The notes beneath the pieces were generated by a model. It did no database searches. It had not been told where the DNA came from and saw only the letters and a program-made list of their open reading frames with translations. From assembly GCF_001428105.1 (NCBI RefSeq), contig NZ_LMSJ01000007.1:1-64000 (forward strand): a stretch of DNA of 64,000 nucleotides, in the 5' to 3' direction. How positions within the stretch are numbered: the first letter of the stretch is position 1; each line of letters begins with the position of its first letter. The DNA comes from Paenibacillus sp. Soil766. Its GTDB lineage: Bacteria > Bacillota > Bacilli > Paenibacillales > NBRC-103111. Shown piece after piece: positions 52,310 through 62,132 of this stretch. The position numbers were made by a program, and so were the translations under genes.

Positions 52310-53323
52310 ATGAAGGCAACCATTTACGATGTGGCTAGGGAAGCTGGTGTATCGATTGCAGCGGTTTCGCAAGTCATGAACGGTAAAGGGAAAATAAGTG
52401 AAGAACGACGCACTGAAATTCTGAAAGTGATGGAAAAGCTCAATTACCAGCCGAGTGTCATCGCATCAGCACTTACGGGCAAGAAGACATATACTTTAGG
52501 CCTGCTTGTCCCTGATATCTCCAATCCCTTCTTTGCAGAAATTGCAAGAGCTGTTGAGGATCAAGGTCATAATCTGGGATACAGTCTCGTCATTTGCAGC
52601 ACCGATAATAAAGACGAACGTGTAGAACGATATCTGAACTTGCTTCAGCAAAAAAGCGTGGATGGGATGATTATCGGGACCGGGATGGATAATAAGGATA
52701 TGCTTACACCACTCATGGAGCGATCAATTCCTGTTGTTATGATCGCTCGGGAGATGCCTGATTTGGCTGTACATACCGTTGTTGTTGACGACTTCGTCGG
52801 TGGCACGTTATCTGCCAAGCATCTCTTGGACCTTGGGCATACTCGGATGGCGATCCTTGCCGAGCACACGAAAGTCACGAGTAGTCGTGAACGGGTCAAA
52901 GGGTTCATGACCACGCTTGCGGAAGCGGGTATAGGGCTTCCCGAAGCGAGGGTTCGTAATTGTCGTTATACCGTAGAAGACGGCAAACGCGAGGCGATTG
53001 AACTTCTTGAGAAATCACCTGCTGAAAGGCCAACCGCACTTTTCTGCTGTAATGATATGCTTGCGATTGGTGCCTTGCAAGCTGCTAAGCAGTTAAAGCT
53101 GCGTGTTCCTGAGGACATCTCCGTGATCGGTTTCGATAATACGATTCTAGCTTCTGTGACGGATCCACCGCTTACTACAATTGCGCAGCCGATTGAGCCG
53201 ATGGGCAAGCAAGTCGTCGATCTGCTTATTCTAGAACTGAAGAAGAAATCACAAGCCAAGCAACGCATCGTTATGCGTCCAGAACTCATCATCAGGCAAT
53301 CCACAGCAGCTCCGGCAAAGTGA
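52310..53323 (+). CDS. LacI-family repressor, candidate regulator of the iol operon
   Basis: A 337-residue LacI/GalR-type regulator. Helix-turn-helix and hinge: TIYDVAREAGVSIAAVSQVM and MEKLNYQPSVIASALTGKKT; the remainder is a sugar-binding sensor (LGLLVPDISNPFFAEIARAV, ... ISVIGFDNTILASVTDPPLT). It begins 74 bases after iolB and ends in a terminator, so it is likely co-transcribed and may bind TTAAGCGCTTAA at the iol promoter. Bacillus uses the DeoR-type IolR for this, and none is present here. It could also control the GH95 gene that follows. Confidence 0.85.
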   Translation: MKATIYDVAREAGVSIAAVSQVMNGKGKISEERRTEILKVMEKLNYQPSVIASALTGKKTYTLGLLVPDISNPFFAEIARAVEDQGHNLGYSLVICSTDNKDERVERYLNLLQQKSVDGMIIGTGMDNKDMLTPLMERSIPVVMIAREMPDLAVHTVVVDDFVGGTLSAKHLLDLGHTRMAILAEHTKVTSSRERVKGFMTTLAEAGIGLPEARVRNCRYTVEDGKREAIELLEKSPAERPTALFCCNDMLAIGALQAAKQLKLRVPEDISVIGFDNTILASVTDPPLTTIAQPIEPMGKQVVDLLILELKKKSQAKQRIVMRPELIIRQSTAAPAK

Positions 53324-53340
53324 TCGTAGAAGGAAGCGAA

Positions 53341-53371
53341 GACTGCTTTCCCTTAGGGGGAGGCAGTTTTT
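53341..53371 (+). terminator. Terminator after the LacI gene
   Basis: ACTGC pairs with GCAGT, with an inner CCC/GGG stem, followed by TTTTTC. Confidence 0.8.
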
Positions 53372-53445
53372 CATATCTTAGTGCAGTGTATCTATATAAT
53401 AAAAGTAAATTTAGTTAAAAAAAGTAATTGAAGGGTTGATGAGAA

Positions 53446-55842
53446 ATGAACATTTTATTTCAAAGTCCTGCTAAGGAATGGACTGAAGCGTTGCCAATTG
53501 GCAACGGTCGAATAGGTGCCATGATTTTCGGCGGAATCGAAGTAGAAAAAATGCAATTAAACGAAGATACACTCTGGTCGGGTGGGCCTAAAAATTGTAA
53601 TAACCCTCGTGCCAAGGAAGTGCTGCCGGAGGTGCGTCGTCTCTTGGCGGAAGGTAGATATGCGGATGCTGACCGAATGTGTAAGGAGATGTTAGGTCCG
53701 TATACGCAATCCTATTTGCCGTTTGGCGATCTCACACTTGTATTTGAGCATGGGGACATCGTGCATTCATATCGTCGAGAGCTGGATTTGCAGGAAGGGG
53801 TATCTCGCGTTGAGTACCAGATCGGTAATGTATTGTACACGCGAGAGATGTTTGCTTCCAATCCCAGTCAGGTTATTGCTGTTCGTCTGCAGTCTAGCCA
53901 AGCCGGATCGCTACATTTTACTGCGCGTTTAGATAGCCTATTGCGTGCTAGTATGATCCATGAGAATGGTCAATGGATCATTCGTGGGAAGGCGCCGGTG
54001 CAGGTCGCGCCAAGTTATTATGGTGTTGACCATCCGATTGTATACGAAGATCAAGAGGACGGAGAGGCGATGTCTTTCGTAGGTCGACTCGCGATTGTTT
54101 TGGATGACGGTTATGTGCATGGGGACCAAGCAGGTTTGCATGTTCGTGGAGCCACGAGTGTGACGCTTTACTTCAGTGCGGCAACAAGTTTTAATGGCTT
54201 TAATCGCTCTCCGGGCAGGGAAGGTAAGGATCCACTAGCGATCACAGAAGCATACCTCGCAGAGGCGATGCAGCATTCTTATACGGAGCTTCGTGAAGGT
54301 CATGTCAACGACTATCGTAGCTTGTTTGATAGAGTCAACATTCAACTTGGGAAGACGATCAGCCCTGCCGATATGCCGACAGACCAACGGATTTCTGAGT
54401 TTGGGGCTCATGATCCGGGCTTAATAGAACTATTATTTCAGTATGGCCGATATTTGATGATCGCCAGCTCACGCGAGGGGACGCAGCCCGCTAACCTGCA
54501 AGGCATTTGGAATAAGGAGACAAGACCGCCGTGGAGCAGTAATTATACATTGAACATCAATACGGAGATGAACTATTGGCTCGCAGAAACTTGCAACCTA
54601 CCTGAATGCCATCAACCGCTACTCGATTTTATTGGGAATTTATCGGTTAACGGGAAGAGTACCGCAGAGATCAATTACGGTGTCCGTGGATGGACAGCGC
54701 ATCACAACTCAGACATTTGGGCTCAGAGTGCACCTGTAGGCGATTATGGACATGGCGACCCGGTTTGGGCATACTGGCCAATGGGCGGTGTTTGGCTTTG
54801 CCAGCATCTCTGGGAGCATTACGCCTTTGGCAGAGACAAGGTGTATTTATGTGAGAAAGCATATCCAATCATGAAGGAGGCCGCTCTGTTTTGTTTGGAT
54901 TGGCTCATTGAAGATCAGGAAGGATATCTTATCACAGCTCCTTCCACATCACCGGAACACAAATTTGTTAGTAGTGACGGTGAGAAAGCAGCTGTAAGCG
55001 TAGCTTCGACGATGGACTTATTATTGATCTGGGATTTGTTTACGAATTGCCTCGAGGCTGCTGAAGTACTGCATGTCGATGAGGATTTCAGATCCGAGCT
55101 CATGTTGGCGAGAAGTAAGCTATTCCCGCTGAGAATTGGACAGTATGGCCAACTTCAGGAATGGTCTAGCGATTTCGAGGAGGAGGACATGAATCACCGT
55201 CACGTTTCACATTTGTTCGGAGTATATCCTGGACGCCAAATTAATGGAGAGGTTACGCCCGATTTGTTTACGGCGGCACGAACATCATTAAATAGACGCG
55301 GAGACGAGGGGACGGGCTGGAGTCTCGGTTGGAAAGTAGGCTTATGGGCCCGTTTCCAAGATGGTAATCGCGCAGAACGGCTTATCTACAACATGTTGAA
55401 GCTCGTGAAGCCGGACAAGTGGAAATCACAGAGGGGCGGCGTTTATGCCAATTTGTTTGGTGCGCACCCGCCATTTCAAATCGATGGCAATTTTGCGGCT
55501 ACAGCTGGCATATCGGAATTGTTGCTGCAGTCTCATAAAGGGTTTATCCACTTGCTGCCAGCGCTTCCCGAAACGTGGATTTCCGGTTCTATTAACGGGT
55601 TGCGAGCGCGTGGAGGGTTCACGGTCAATTTGCACTGGGACAGCGGCAGTCTGAGCGAAGCGATGATCGATTCTTTGAACGGCGAACCGTGTACGATTTA
55701 TTCTCGAATACCGTTAATGGTGTTGGATGAGGAGGGCAGGCAAGTTGCTATTAATTCATTGGAACAATCAGGTTGCATGACGTTTACAACATTTGCTGGT
55801 TCTAGATACAGGATCGTACCGCAATCGGGTTCCAACGATTGA
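53446..55842 (+). CDS. Glycoside hydrolase family 95 protein (alpha-L-fucosidase or alpha-L-galactosidase)
   Basis: A 798-residue enzyme. The N-terminal beta-sandwich begins with the family signature [20 protein letters not shown]. The (alpha/alpha)6 catalytic barrel contains [20 protein letters not shown] and [20 protein letters not shown], which hold the active-site residues of the family, and the C-terminal domain ends near 790. GH95 enzymes remove alpha-1,2-linked L-fucose or L-galactose by an inverting mechanism. No signal peptide is seen, so it acts on imported oligosaccharides. GAAGGG lies before the ATG. The importer and oxidoreductases that follow probably serve the same sugar. Confidence 0.88.
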   Translation: MNILFQSPAKEWTEALPIGNGRIGAMIFGGIEVEKMQLNEDTLWSGGPKNCNNPRAKEVLPEVRRLLAEGRYADADRMCKEMLGPYTQSYLPFGDLTLVFEHGDIVHSYRRELDLQEGVSRVEYQIGNVLYTREMFASNPSQVIAVRLQSSQAGSLHFTARLDSLLRASMIHENGQWIIRGKAPVQVAPSYYGVDHPIVYEDQEDGEAMSFVGRLAIVLDDGYVHGDQAGLHVRGATSVTLYFSAATSFNGFNRSPGREGKDPLAITEAYLAEAMQHSYTELREGHVNDYRSLFDRVNIQLGKTISPADMPTDQRISEFGAHDPGLIELLFQYGRYLMIASSREGTQPANLQGIWNKETRPPWSSNYTLNINTEMNYWLAETCNLPECHQPLLDFIGNLSVNGKSTAEINYGVRGWTAHHNSDIWAQSAPVGDYGHGDPVWAYWPMGGVWLCQHLWEHYAFGRDKVYLCEKAYPIMKEAALFCLDWLIEDQEGYLITAPSTSPEHKFVSSDGEKAAVSVASTMDLLLIWDLFTNCLEAAEVLHVDEDFRSELMLARSKLFPLRIGQYGQLQEWSSDFEEEDMNHRHVSHLFGVYPGRQINGEVTPDLFTAARTSLNRRGDEGTGWSLGWKVGLWARFQDGNRAERLIYNMLKLVKPDKWKSQRGGVYANLFGAHPPFQIDGNFAATAGISELLLQSHKGFIHLLPALPETWISGSINGLRARGGFTVNLHWDSGSLSEAMIDSLNGEPCTIYSRIPLMVLDEEGRQVAINSLEQSGCMTFTTFAGSRYRIVPQSGSND

Positions 55843-55893
55843 GAATAATTGCACTTATGGAAGCAGTTTGTCTGAGGTTAACATGCTTGAGGC

Positions 55894-55936
55894 AAGGGCG
55901 AACTCCACTATGAGGTATGGGGAAGTTCGCCTTTTG
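55894..55936 (+). terminator. Terminator after the GH95 gene
   Basis: AGGGCGAACT (with CGAACT core) pairs with AGTTCGCC, followed by TTTTG. The 240-base gap to the permease gene otherwise shows AT-rich sequence with TATAAT at 56006-56011, a possible -10 without a good -35. Confidence 0.75.
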
Positions 55937-56082
55937 TGCGCTTGTCTACCATCGTAAAAAAAGCAGAAAAAGGTAGTAATGACCCAATGAATTTATAGTT
56001 TCTTCTATAATATTTTAAGGGTTTTTCCTATAAAAACTTATATCATAGGGTTATAAGATTAAAGTAAAGGAGTGAAGCAAAC

Positions 56083-57048
56083 ATGAATGGGAATATTATT
56101 AAAACTCCTGACATCCAGATGACTCAAAGTGAGCTAAATGCCTTGCGACTAAAACGACGAAGAAAGCTGAAGCAGAACATTCCTTTGTTTATCATGCTGG
56201 TTCCTGTTATTGCTTACTATATTTTATTCAAATACTGGCCTATGGGTGGACTTGTTATCGCTTTCAAAAATTACAATTTTGCAGATGGAATTTTAGGCAG
56301 CTCGTGGGTGGGACTGAAAAACTTTAAGATATTATTCTCAAGCTCGAATACGCTCCAAATTTTGTGGAATACGTTTTGGTTGAGTTTTCTGAGTTTGATA
56401 TTTGGATTCCCAATGCCGATATTCCTTGCTATTTTACTGAATGAGGTTAGGAAATCTTGGTTTAAACGATGGGTGCAAACGATTGTCTATCTACCGCATT
56501 TCTTCTCATGGGTTATTGTTTCCGGTATCGTATTAGAACTATTCGCAACCGATTACGGTTCAATCAATAAGGTGCTCGGCCTCTTTGGAATTGAACCGAT
56601 TACTTTCCTGTATGAGTCCAAATCTTGGTTAGCTATTTTCGTGGGATCAGGAGTTTGGAAGGAAATGGGTTTCAGCACCATTATTTATTTAGCTGCACTT
56701 ACGACCATTGATCCATCTCTCTACGAATCGGCTGCTATGGATGGGGCTGCAAAGTGGCGTCAAATGTGGCACGTTACAATCCCAGGCATTCGTCACACGA
56801 TCATCTTATTACTCATCTTAGCAATGGGTAAGATTATGGAAGTAGGTTTTGACCAAGTCTATAACTTACAGAACGCTGGGGTTTCGGATGTGTCAGAAGT
56901 TATAAGTACGTATATTTATAAAATTGGCTTGGGCAATGCGCAATTTAGTTTAACAACAGCGATGGGATTCTTTGAATCCATCATTAGTTGCAGTCTTGTA
57001 CTTATAGCTAATCGGATCGCTAGGAAATTCGATCAGGCACTCTTCTAG
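56083..57048 (+). CDS. ABC oligosaccharide permease, LplB-like
   Basis: A 321-residue membrane protein with a cytoplasmic basic N-terminus (RLKRRRKLKQN) and six predicted helices. Its EAA loop is ESAAMDGAAKWRQMWHVTIP. The LplB type (YWPMGGLVIAFKNYN, TIVYLPHFFSWVIVSGI) is the large Firmicute family that imports complex sugars. AAAGGAG lies before the ATG. It pairs with the permease at 57094 and the lipoprotein at 58031. Confidence 0.9.
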   Translation: MNGNIIKTPDIQMTQSELNALRLKRRRKLKQNIPLFIMLVPVIAYYILFKYWPMGGLVIAFKNYNFADGILGSSWVGLKNFKILFSSSNTLQILWNTFWLSFLSLIFGFPMPIFLAILLNEVRKSWFKRWVQTIVYLPHFFSWVIVSGIVLELFATDYGSINKVLGLFGIEPITFLYESKSWLAIFVGSGVWKEMGFSTIIYLAALTTIDPSLYESAAMDGAAKWRQMWHVTIPGIRHTIILLLILAMGKIMEVGFDQVYNLQNAGVSDVSEVISTYIYKIGLGNAQFSLTTAMGFFESIISCSLVLIANRIARKFDQALF

Positions 57049-57093
57049 CATCATGTATACATCAAGTTCAACATCCGTGGAAGGAGGATTTGT

Positions 57094-57966
57094 GTGAAAG
57101 CGACAAACGGTGAAAAAATATTTTATGCAATCAATTATTTCATACTCGGATTAATCGCCTTAACTTGTATTCTGCCATTTATTCATATCATTTCTCTATC
57201 TCTAAGTGAGCGATCTGCTGTTGAATCTGGTCATGTCTTCTTCTGGCCTGTGGGTATAGAGTTTACAGCCTATAAAATATTCTTCCTTGCCAGCCCTGCT
57301 TGGAGTGCTTTCAAAAATAGTGTGATCATCACGGTGATTGGTGTGGTGTTAAGTTTATTGGGTACCATATTAGCTGCGTATCCGTTGTCAAGATCCTATC
57401 TAATGGGTAGACGGTATCTGGTTCTAGGTATGGTGTTTACTATGCTGTTCTCGGGGGGGTTGATTCCAACCTATCTCGTGATTAAAAGCATGCACCTTAT
57501 TGACTCCTACTGGGCTTTATGGCTTTCCGGATTCATCAGTACCTACAACATGCTTCTTATGAAAAGTTATTTCGAGAATATTCCATCTGAAGTGCAGGAA
57601 GCTGCACGAATCGATGGCTGTAATGATACTTCATTGCTTATTCGAGTCATCTTACCGTTATCACTTCCCATGCTGGCTACACTGGCGTTATTTTATGGGA
57701 TTGGCTTCTGGAATTCGTTTATGAACGTTCTCATGTACATCAATAAAGGTGAATTGATGAATTTAACCGTAGTTGTCCAAGGGATGCTGCAAAAAAATGA
57801 CTTGCTGAACTCTCCTTCGCTTAATATTCAGGAACAGCAAACCGTTGCTACGGAGATGGTGAAAGCTGTCGGTGTCGTCGTTATGGTTGTACCGATGCTG
57901 GTCGTATATCCATTCTTGCAAAAGTATTTTGTCAAGGGTGTTATGCTTGGATCGGTTAAGGGTTAA
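57094..57966 (+). CDS. ABC oligosaccharide permease, YtcP-like
   Basis: A 290-residue membrane protein with six predicted helices, the loop EAARIDGCNDTSLLIRVILP and the C-terminal KGVMLGSVKG of YtcP/LplC proteins. The GTG at 57094 follows GGAGG by six bases and no better codon is near. It is the second channel subunit of the importer. Confidence 0.9.
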   Translation: MKATNGEKIFYAINYFILGLIALTCILPFIHIISLSLSERSAVESGHVFFWPVGIEFTAYKIFFLASPAWSAFKNSVIITVIGVVLSLLGTILAAYPLSRSYLMGRRYLVLGMVFTMLFSGGLIPTYLVIKSMHLIDSYWALWLSGFISTYNMLLMKSYFENIPSEVQEAARIDGCNDTSLLIRVILPLSLPMLATLALFYGIGFWNSFMNVLMYINKGELMNLTVVVQGMLQKNDLLNSPSLNIQEQQTVATEMVKAVGVVVMVVPMLVVYPFLQKYFVKGVMLGSVKG

Positions 57967-58030
57967 TGAATCAGGTGTTCCCGTTTTTCAAAGACGTTAC
58001 TATAAAAAAATTTGTAGGGGGAAAATGCAC

Positions 58031-59707
58031 ATGGAAAACAAGAAGTTATTGCTTGGCGTATCAGTAGGGGTTATGGCACTAGGGGCGACATTAGTAGGTT
58101 GCAGCAGTGACAAAAAAGCAGAAGAAGCGTCAAAAGCACCAACGTCTTCAAGCGCAACTACTGCGGCAACACCAGCTAAACGTGGGGATGTATCGGTGAC
58201 GATTTATGATCGTGGAAGCGTACCAGCTTCCGAAGGTACTTACGAAGATAATCGTTGGACCAAGTTCATTAACCAAAATGGACCTGCCAATGTAAAGCAA
58301 GTTCCAATTCTTCGCAGCGATTCTACGAAAAAGTTAAATGTTCTTTTCGCTTCCGGTTCTGCTCCGGATATCATCAACGAGTACAATACACCGTTCAGAG
58401 GCAGTTTGTATGATCAAAAACAATTGATGCCGATTGACAACATTTTACAATACATGCCTGAATACTCGAAATTACTTGCCCAATATCCACAATTGAAAAA
58501 AGCAGGGACAAAACCTGATGGTAAATTGTACGAGATCGGTAAAGTAAAAGAAGCGACAGCTGCTCACATTCTTTACATCCGTACCGACTGGTTGAAGAAG
58601 CTGAATCTTTCTATGCCGACAACAACGGAAGAATTATATAACGTTGCGAAAGCGTTTGTTGAGCAAGATCCAGACGGAAATGGCAAGAAAGATACGTACG
58701 GCATGAACATGAGTACGTATTCGGAGCAAGCGATCAATGAGATTTTCGGTGAAAGTTCTTCAGCAACATTGCTTGCTTGGGATATTAAAGATGGCAAAGT
58801 TGTTCGTGCATGGGACAAAGAACAAGCTTCCCTTACGTTTAAGAAGAGTCTCTATGATGCTGGCATCGTAGACAAAGACTATATTAATGATAAAGACGGC
58901 AACAAGGCCAAACAAGACTTCCTTAATGGTAAAATGGGAATTTTTGTTAGATTCTCTGCGGACCTTGACTTAACAACTTTCAAAAAGAACAATCCTACTG
59001 GTGAAGTGGCGCCACTCGGCTACCCGAAATCACCGATGGGAACATTCACAGGAGCAATCGATAATCCTATTCAAATGACAACCGTTGTGAATGCCAAGGC
59101 AAAGGACCCAGAAGCGGTAGGCCGCTATCTTGACTTCATGATGAAGCCGGAAACTGCGCGTAAAATAATCTATGGCGACGAAGGCACGCACTGGAAGAAA
59201 GGCGTAAACGGCTGTCCGCAAATTCTTGATCCGGAGAAGCACAAAAATGAGGTTTTATACGCTTTGGATTACGCGATGTTCTTCTCATCAGGTGTTGATA
59301 AATGTAACTATGCATTGGCTCCTCTATCCAATCCTGATTTGTTACCTGAACAAAAAGCTCAATTGGAATTGTTCAAAGCTGCTCAGAAGATTTACTTCGA
59401 TCCAGCAAGAGAGTATCCAGGTATTACACTAGGAGATCATATGCCAGTGTACCCTGCTGATCTGAATGTTATTAATACAACGATTCTTAAAGAGAAAAAC
59501 GATCTATTCGTTAAAGCGATCCTTAGCGGTTCCAAATATTCCGCAGATCAAGCGATTAGCGATGCAAAAGCAGCTTGGGATAAAGCAGGCGGCAAACAGC
59601 TTGAAGATTTCATGAACAAATGGTATGCAGAAAATAAAGATACCGCTTTCCTTGCTAAAGATGCGAAAGAAATCGTAAAACAACAAATGGAATTTGTGAA
59701 CAAGTAA
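58031..59707 (+). CDS. ABC oligosaccharide-binding lipoprotein, LplA-like
   Basis: A 558-residue lipoprotein with lipobox LVGC (C24), then a Ser/Thr/Ala/Lys linker. The mature part has the large family-1 fold of LplA-type proteins (VTIYDRGSVPASEGTYEDNR, then WTKFINQNGPANV, ... ILYIRTDWLKKLNLSMPTT with a DPDGNGKKDTYG calcium-like loop). ATG 58031 is nine bases after GGGGG; the longer frame from 57872 overlaps the upstream permease and is rejected. It delivers the sugar to the permeases at 56083 and 57094. A hairpin follows. Confidence 0.9.
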   Translation: MENKKLLLGVSVGVMALGATLVGCSSDKKAEEASKAPTSSSATTAATPAKRGDVSVTIYDRGSVPASEGTYEDNRWTKFINQNGPANVKQVPILRSDSTKKLNVLFASGSAPDIINEYNTPFRGSLYDQKQLMPIDNILQYMPEYSKLLAQYPQLKKAGTKPDGKLYEIGKVKEATAAHILYIRTDWLKKLNLSMPTTTEELYNVAKAFVEQDPDGNGKKDTYGMNMSTYSEQAINEIFGESSSATLLAWDIKDGKVVRAWDKEQASLTFKKSLYDAGIVDKDYINDKDGNKAKQDFLNGKMGIFVRFSADLDLTTFKKNNPTGEVAPLGYPKSPMGTFTGAIDNPIQMTTVVNAKAKDPEAVGRYLDFMMKPETARKIIYGDEGTHWKKGVNGCPQILDPEKHKNEVLYALDYAMFFSSGVDKCNYALAPLSNPDLLPEQKAQLELFKAAQKIYFDPAREYPGITLGDHMPVYPADLNVINTTILKEKNDLFVKAILSGSKYSADQAISDAKAAWDKAGGKQLEDFMNKWYAENKDTAFLAKDAKEIVKQQMEFVNK

Positions 59708-59720
59708 ACGTAACTACAGT

Positions 59721-59788
59721 TGCTGGATATTGATAAATGTTGACTGTGTATGCAGGAACTTTATCGATGTCCAGCATCTTCTTTAAAT
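59721..59788 (+). terminator. Hairpin between the lipoprotein and the oxidoreductase genes
   Basis: TGCTGGATATTGATAAA (59721-59737) pairs at 15 of 17 positions with TTTATCGATGTCCAGCA (59760-59776), followed by TCTTCTTTAAAT. It may cause partial termination so that the binding protein is made in excess. Confidence 0.65.
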
Positions 59789-59826
59789 AGGCAGATATTA
59801 GCTTTACATCATGGGAGGAACCAACA

Positions 59827-60906
59827 GTGAACAAAGTGAAAGTAGCTATCATCGGTTGTGGCGGCATTGCAACGGGGAAGCATTTGCCCAGTTTGAGTAA
59901 AATTGAGCAAGTCGAAATTATTGGTTTTTTTGATATTTTTCCGGAAAGTGCACATAAGGCAGCTGAGAAATTTGGCGCACCTGGGGCCAGAGTCTATGAT
60001 GATTATCGCGAATTACTCGCAGATCCAACGATTGATGTCGTTCACATTTGTACACCGAATGATACACATGCGGAAATCTCGATTGCTGCATTGGAAGCGG
60101 GCAAGCATGTGATGTGTGAGAAACCGATGGCCAAAACATCCGCAGATGCGCGTCGTATGGTGGAAGCTGCGAAACGAACAGGTAAGAAATTAACAATTGG
60201 TTATAATAATCGCTTCCGCGCAGATAGCCAACATTTAAAACGAGTTATTGAAGATGGGGATTTAGGCGAGATTTATTATGCCAAAGCACATGCTGTTCGC
60301 AGACGTGGTGTTCCCACTTGGGGTGTTTTCTTGGATGAAGAGAAACAAGGCGGCGGTCCGCTGATTGATATAGGTACACATGCGCTCGATTTAACCCTTT
60401 GGTTAATGAATAACTATGAACCTAAGGTGGTGCTGGGCACCGCTTATCATAAATTATCACGTAAGGAAAACGCAGCAAATTCTTGGGGGCCTTGGGATCC
60501 GGAGAAGTTCAAGGTTGAGGATTCGGCTTTTGCTATGATTGTTATGAAAAATGGTGCAACGATTATGGTGGAAGCGAGCTGGGCGCTTAATACGCTTGAT
60601 ACGAAAGAAGCGAAATGTACGCTTTGCGGTACAGAAGGCGGTGCGGATATGCAGGATGGCTTACGTATTAATGGTGAAAAGCACAGCCGTCTGTATGTGA
60701 ACCAAATGCAATTCGAAGCGAAAGGTGCAGATTTCTACGATGGTAAGAAAGAAACGATGCAGGATAAAGAAATCCGCTTATGGATTAATGCCATTATCAA
60801 CGATACAGAGCCCGTCGTAACACCTGAACAATCCTGTGTCGTTTCTGAGATTCTAGAAGCGATCTATGAATCGAATCGAACGGGTAAAGCTGTCTATTTT
60901 GACTAA
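59827..60906 (+). CDS. Gfo/Idh/MocA-family oxidoreductase
   Basis: A 359-residue NAD(P)-dependent dehydrogenase. Rossmann motif IIGCGGIATGKHLPSL; EKP lysine K99 in CEKPMAKTSADARRM; conserved H185 in GTHALDLTLWLM. The WDPEKFKVEDSAFAMIV stretch is usual for the subfamily acting on sugars such as glucoside or galactoside derivatives. GTG 59827 follows GGGAGG. It is part of the catabolic gene group after the importer, with another family member directly downstream. Confidence 0.87.
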   Translation: MNKVKVAIIGCGGIATGKHLPSLSKIEQVEIIGFFDIFPESAHKAAEKFGAPGARVYDDYRELLADPTIDVVHICTPNDTHAEISIAALEAGKHVMCEKPMAKTSADARRMVEAAKRTGKKLTIGYNNRFRADSQHLKRVIEDGDLGEIYYAKAHAVRRRGVPTWGVFLDEEKQGGGPLIDIGTHALDLTLWLMNNYEPKVVLGTAYHKLSRKENAANSWGPWDPEKFKVEDSAFAMIVMKNGATIMVEASWALNTLDTKEAKCTLCGTEGGADMQDGLRINGEKHSRLYVNQMQFEAKGADFYDGKKETMQDKEIRLWINAIINDTEPVVTPEQSCVVSEILEAIYESNRTGKAVYFD

Positions 60907-60934
60907 AAATATCGAGAAAAGAGGCAGTAGAACG

Positions 60935-61954
60935 ATGATAAAAGTAGCGATGTTAAGCTTCTGGCATGTCCATGCCAAAGATTATGCACGACTAGCTGCC
61001 GAACATACGGACACCGAAATCGTCGCTGTTTGGGATGAAATTGGGGAGAGAGGCCGAGAAAAGGCCGAGGAGCTCGGTATTCCCTTTTACGGAAGCTTGG
61101 ATGAGCTGTTGTGTAATCCTGAGATCGACGCTGTCATTGTGGGTACACCAACGAATCGACATCATGAGGTCATTATCGCAGCTGCCAGAGCAGGTAAACA
61201 CATTTTCACGGAAAAAGTTGTAGCTACAACCACCAAAGAATGTAGAGAAATACTTGCCGTAGTAGAGGAAACCGGGGTCAAGCTAACCGTGTCCTTACCT
61301 CGTCTTTATATGGGCTTCACACAAGCAGCGTTAACTTGTATTCAAGAAGGACTCCTAGGCAGGATTACTACCGTTCGTATTCGACTTGCACATAATGGTG
61401 CCCTGCGAACAGAGAAACACCCAGATGGGGCACTTCCATCCCATTTCTTCAACTTAGAGCAATCCGGTGGGGGAGCGCTGATGGACCTGGGGTGTCATCC
61501 GATGTACTTAGCTCGATTGTTTCTGGGATTACCGGAAAGCGTTAGTGCAAGCTTCGGCTATATCACGGATCGTGAAGTCGAAGATAGCGCTGTAGTCACA
61601 TTACGTTATCCTAACGGTGCACTTGGCATTGTGGAAGCTGGATTCGTTAACAGCTACTCGCAATTTGATATGGAGATTCAAGGAACAGAAGGTAACCTTA
61701 TGTATGCCCGAACGGATGATAAATTACGCATTCGCAGCTCCAAAATGTCAGGTGAAGCAGCAACGGGGTGGCAAGAAGTGACCGATTTACCCAAGCTGCC
61801 TTCCGCCTTCGCGCAATGGGTATCCCATATTCAACAGGGAACGACGGCGACAGAGAATATTGAGCTTGCCTTTGATTTAACTTGTTTAATGGAGGCATCA
61901 ACCTTGTCAGCGCGTTATGGCGCTGTGATGAAGTTGAGTGACCTTTCAGAATAG
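60935..61954 (+). CDS. Gfo/Idh/MocA-family oxidoreductase with variant EKP motif
   Basis: A 339-residue family member. The N-terminus MIKVAMLSFWHVHAKDYARL lacks the usual GxGxxG glycines and resembles the GFO_IDH_MocA members in glycan loci. The normally conserved EKP is TEKVVAT, so the proline is replaced by valine; the lysine (K94) remains. A GCHPMYLARLFLGLP stretch follows. ATG 60935 has AGAGG ten bases ahead; a frame from 60866 overlaps the preceding gene and is rejected. It may have a different substrate or cofactor use from the gene before it. Confidence 0.83.
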   Translation: MIKVAMLSFWHVHAKDYARLAAEHTDTEIVAVWDEIGERGREKAEELGIPFYGSLDELLCNPEIDAVIVGTPTNRHHEVIIAAARAGKHIFTEKVVATTTKECREILAVVEETGVKLTVSLPRLYMGFTQAALTCIQEGLLGRITTVRIRLAHNGALRTEKHPDGALPSHFFNLEQSGGGALMDLGCHPMYLARLFLGLPESVSASFGYITDREVEDSAVVTLRYPNGALGIVEAGFVNSYSQFDMEIQGTEGNLMYARTDDKLRIRSSKMSGEAATGWQEVTDLPKLPSAFAQWVSHIQQGTTATENIELAFDLTCLMEASTLSARYGAVMKLSDLSE

Positions 61955-62132
61955 AAACGTTTCCCGATGAAAGGCTAGAGCATCCCCCTACATAGCTGTA
62001 AGGGAATTCTGACCTTTCTTTTATACATGAAGAACATAGCTTAGCCGATCGTTATGCGAGCCAAATGAAATTCATGAGAGCACAATCTCATCACCAGTAA
62101 AATTGCAGCTAGGAAAGGGTAAGGTGACTTAC

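Noticed and set aside
57872-58030. Long N-terminal extension of the LplA-like lipoprotein
   Set aside because: It overlaps the permease gene in another frame and would bury the signal peptide; the ATG at 58031 has a proper ribosome binding site.
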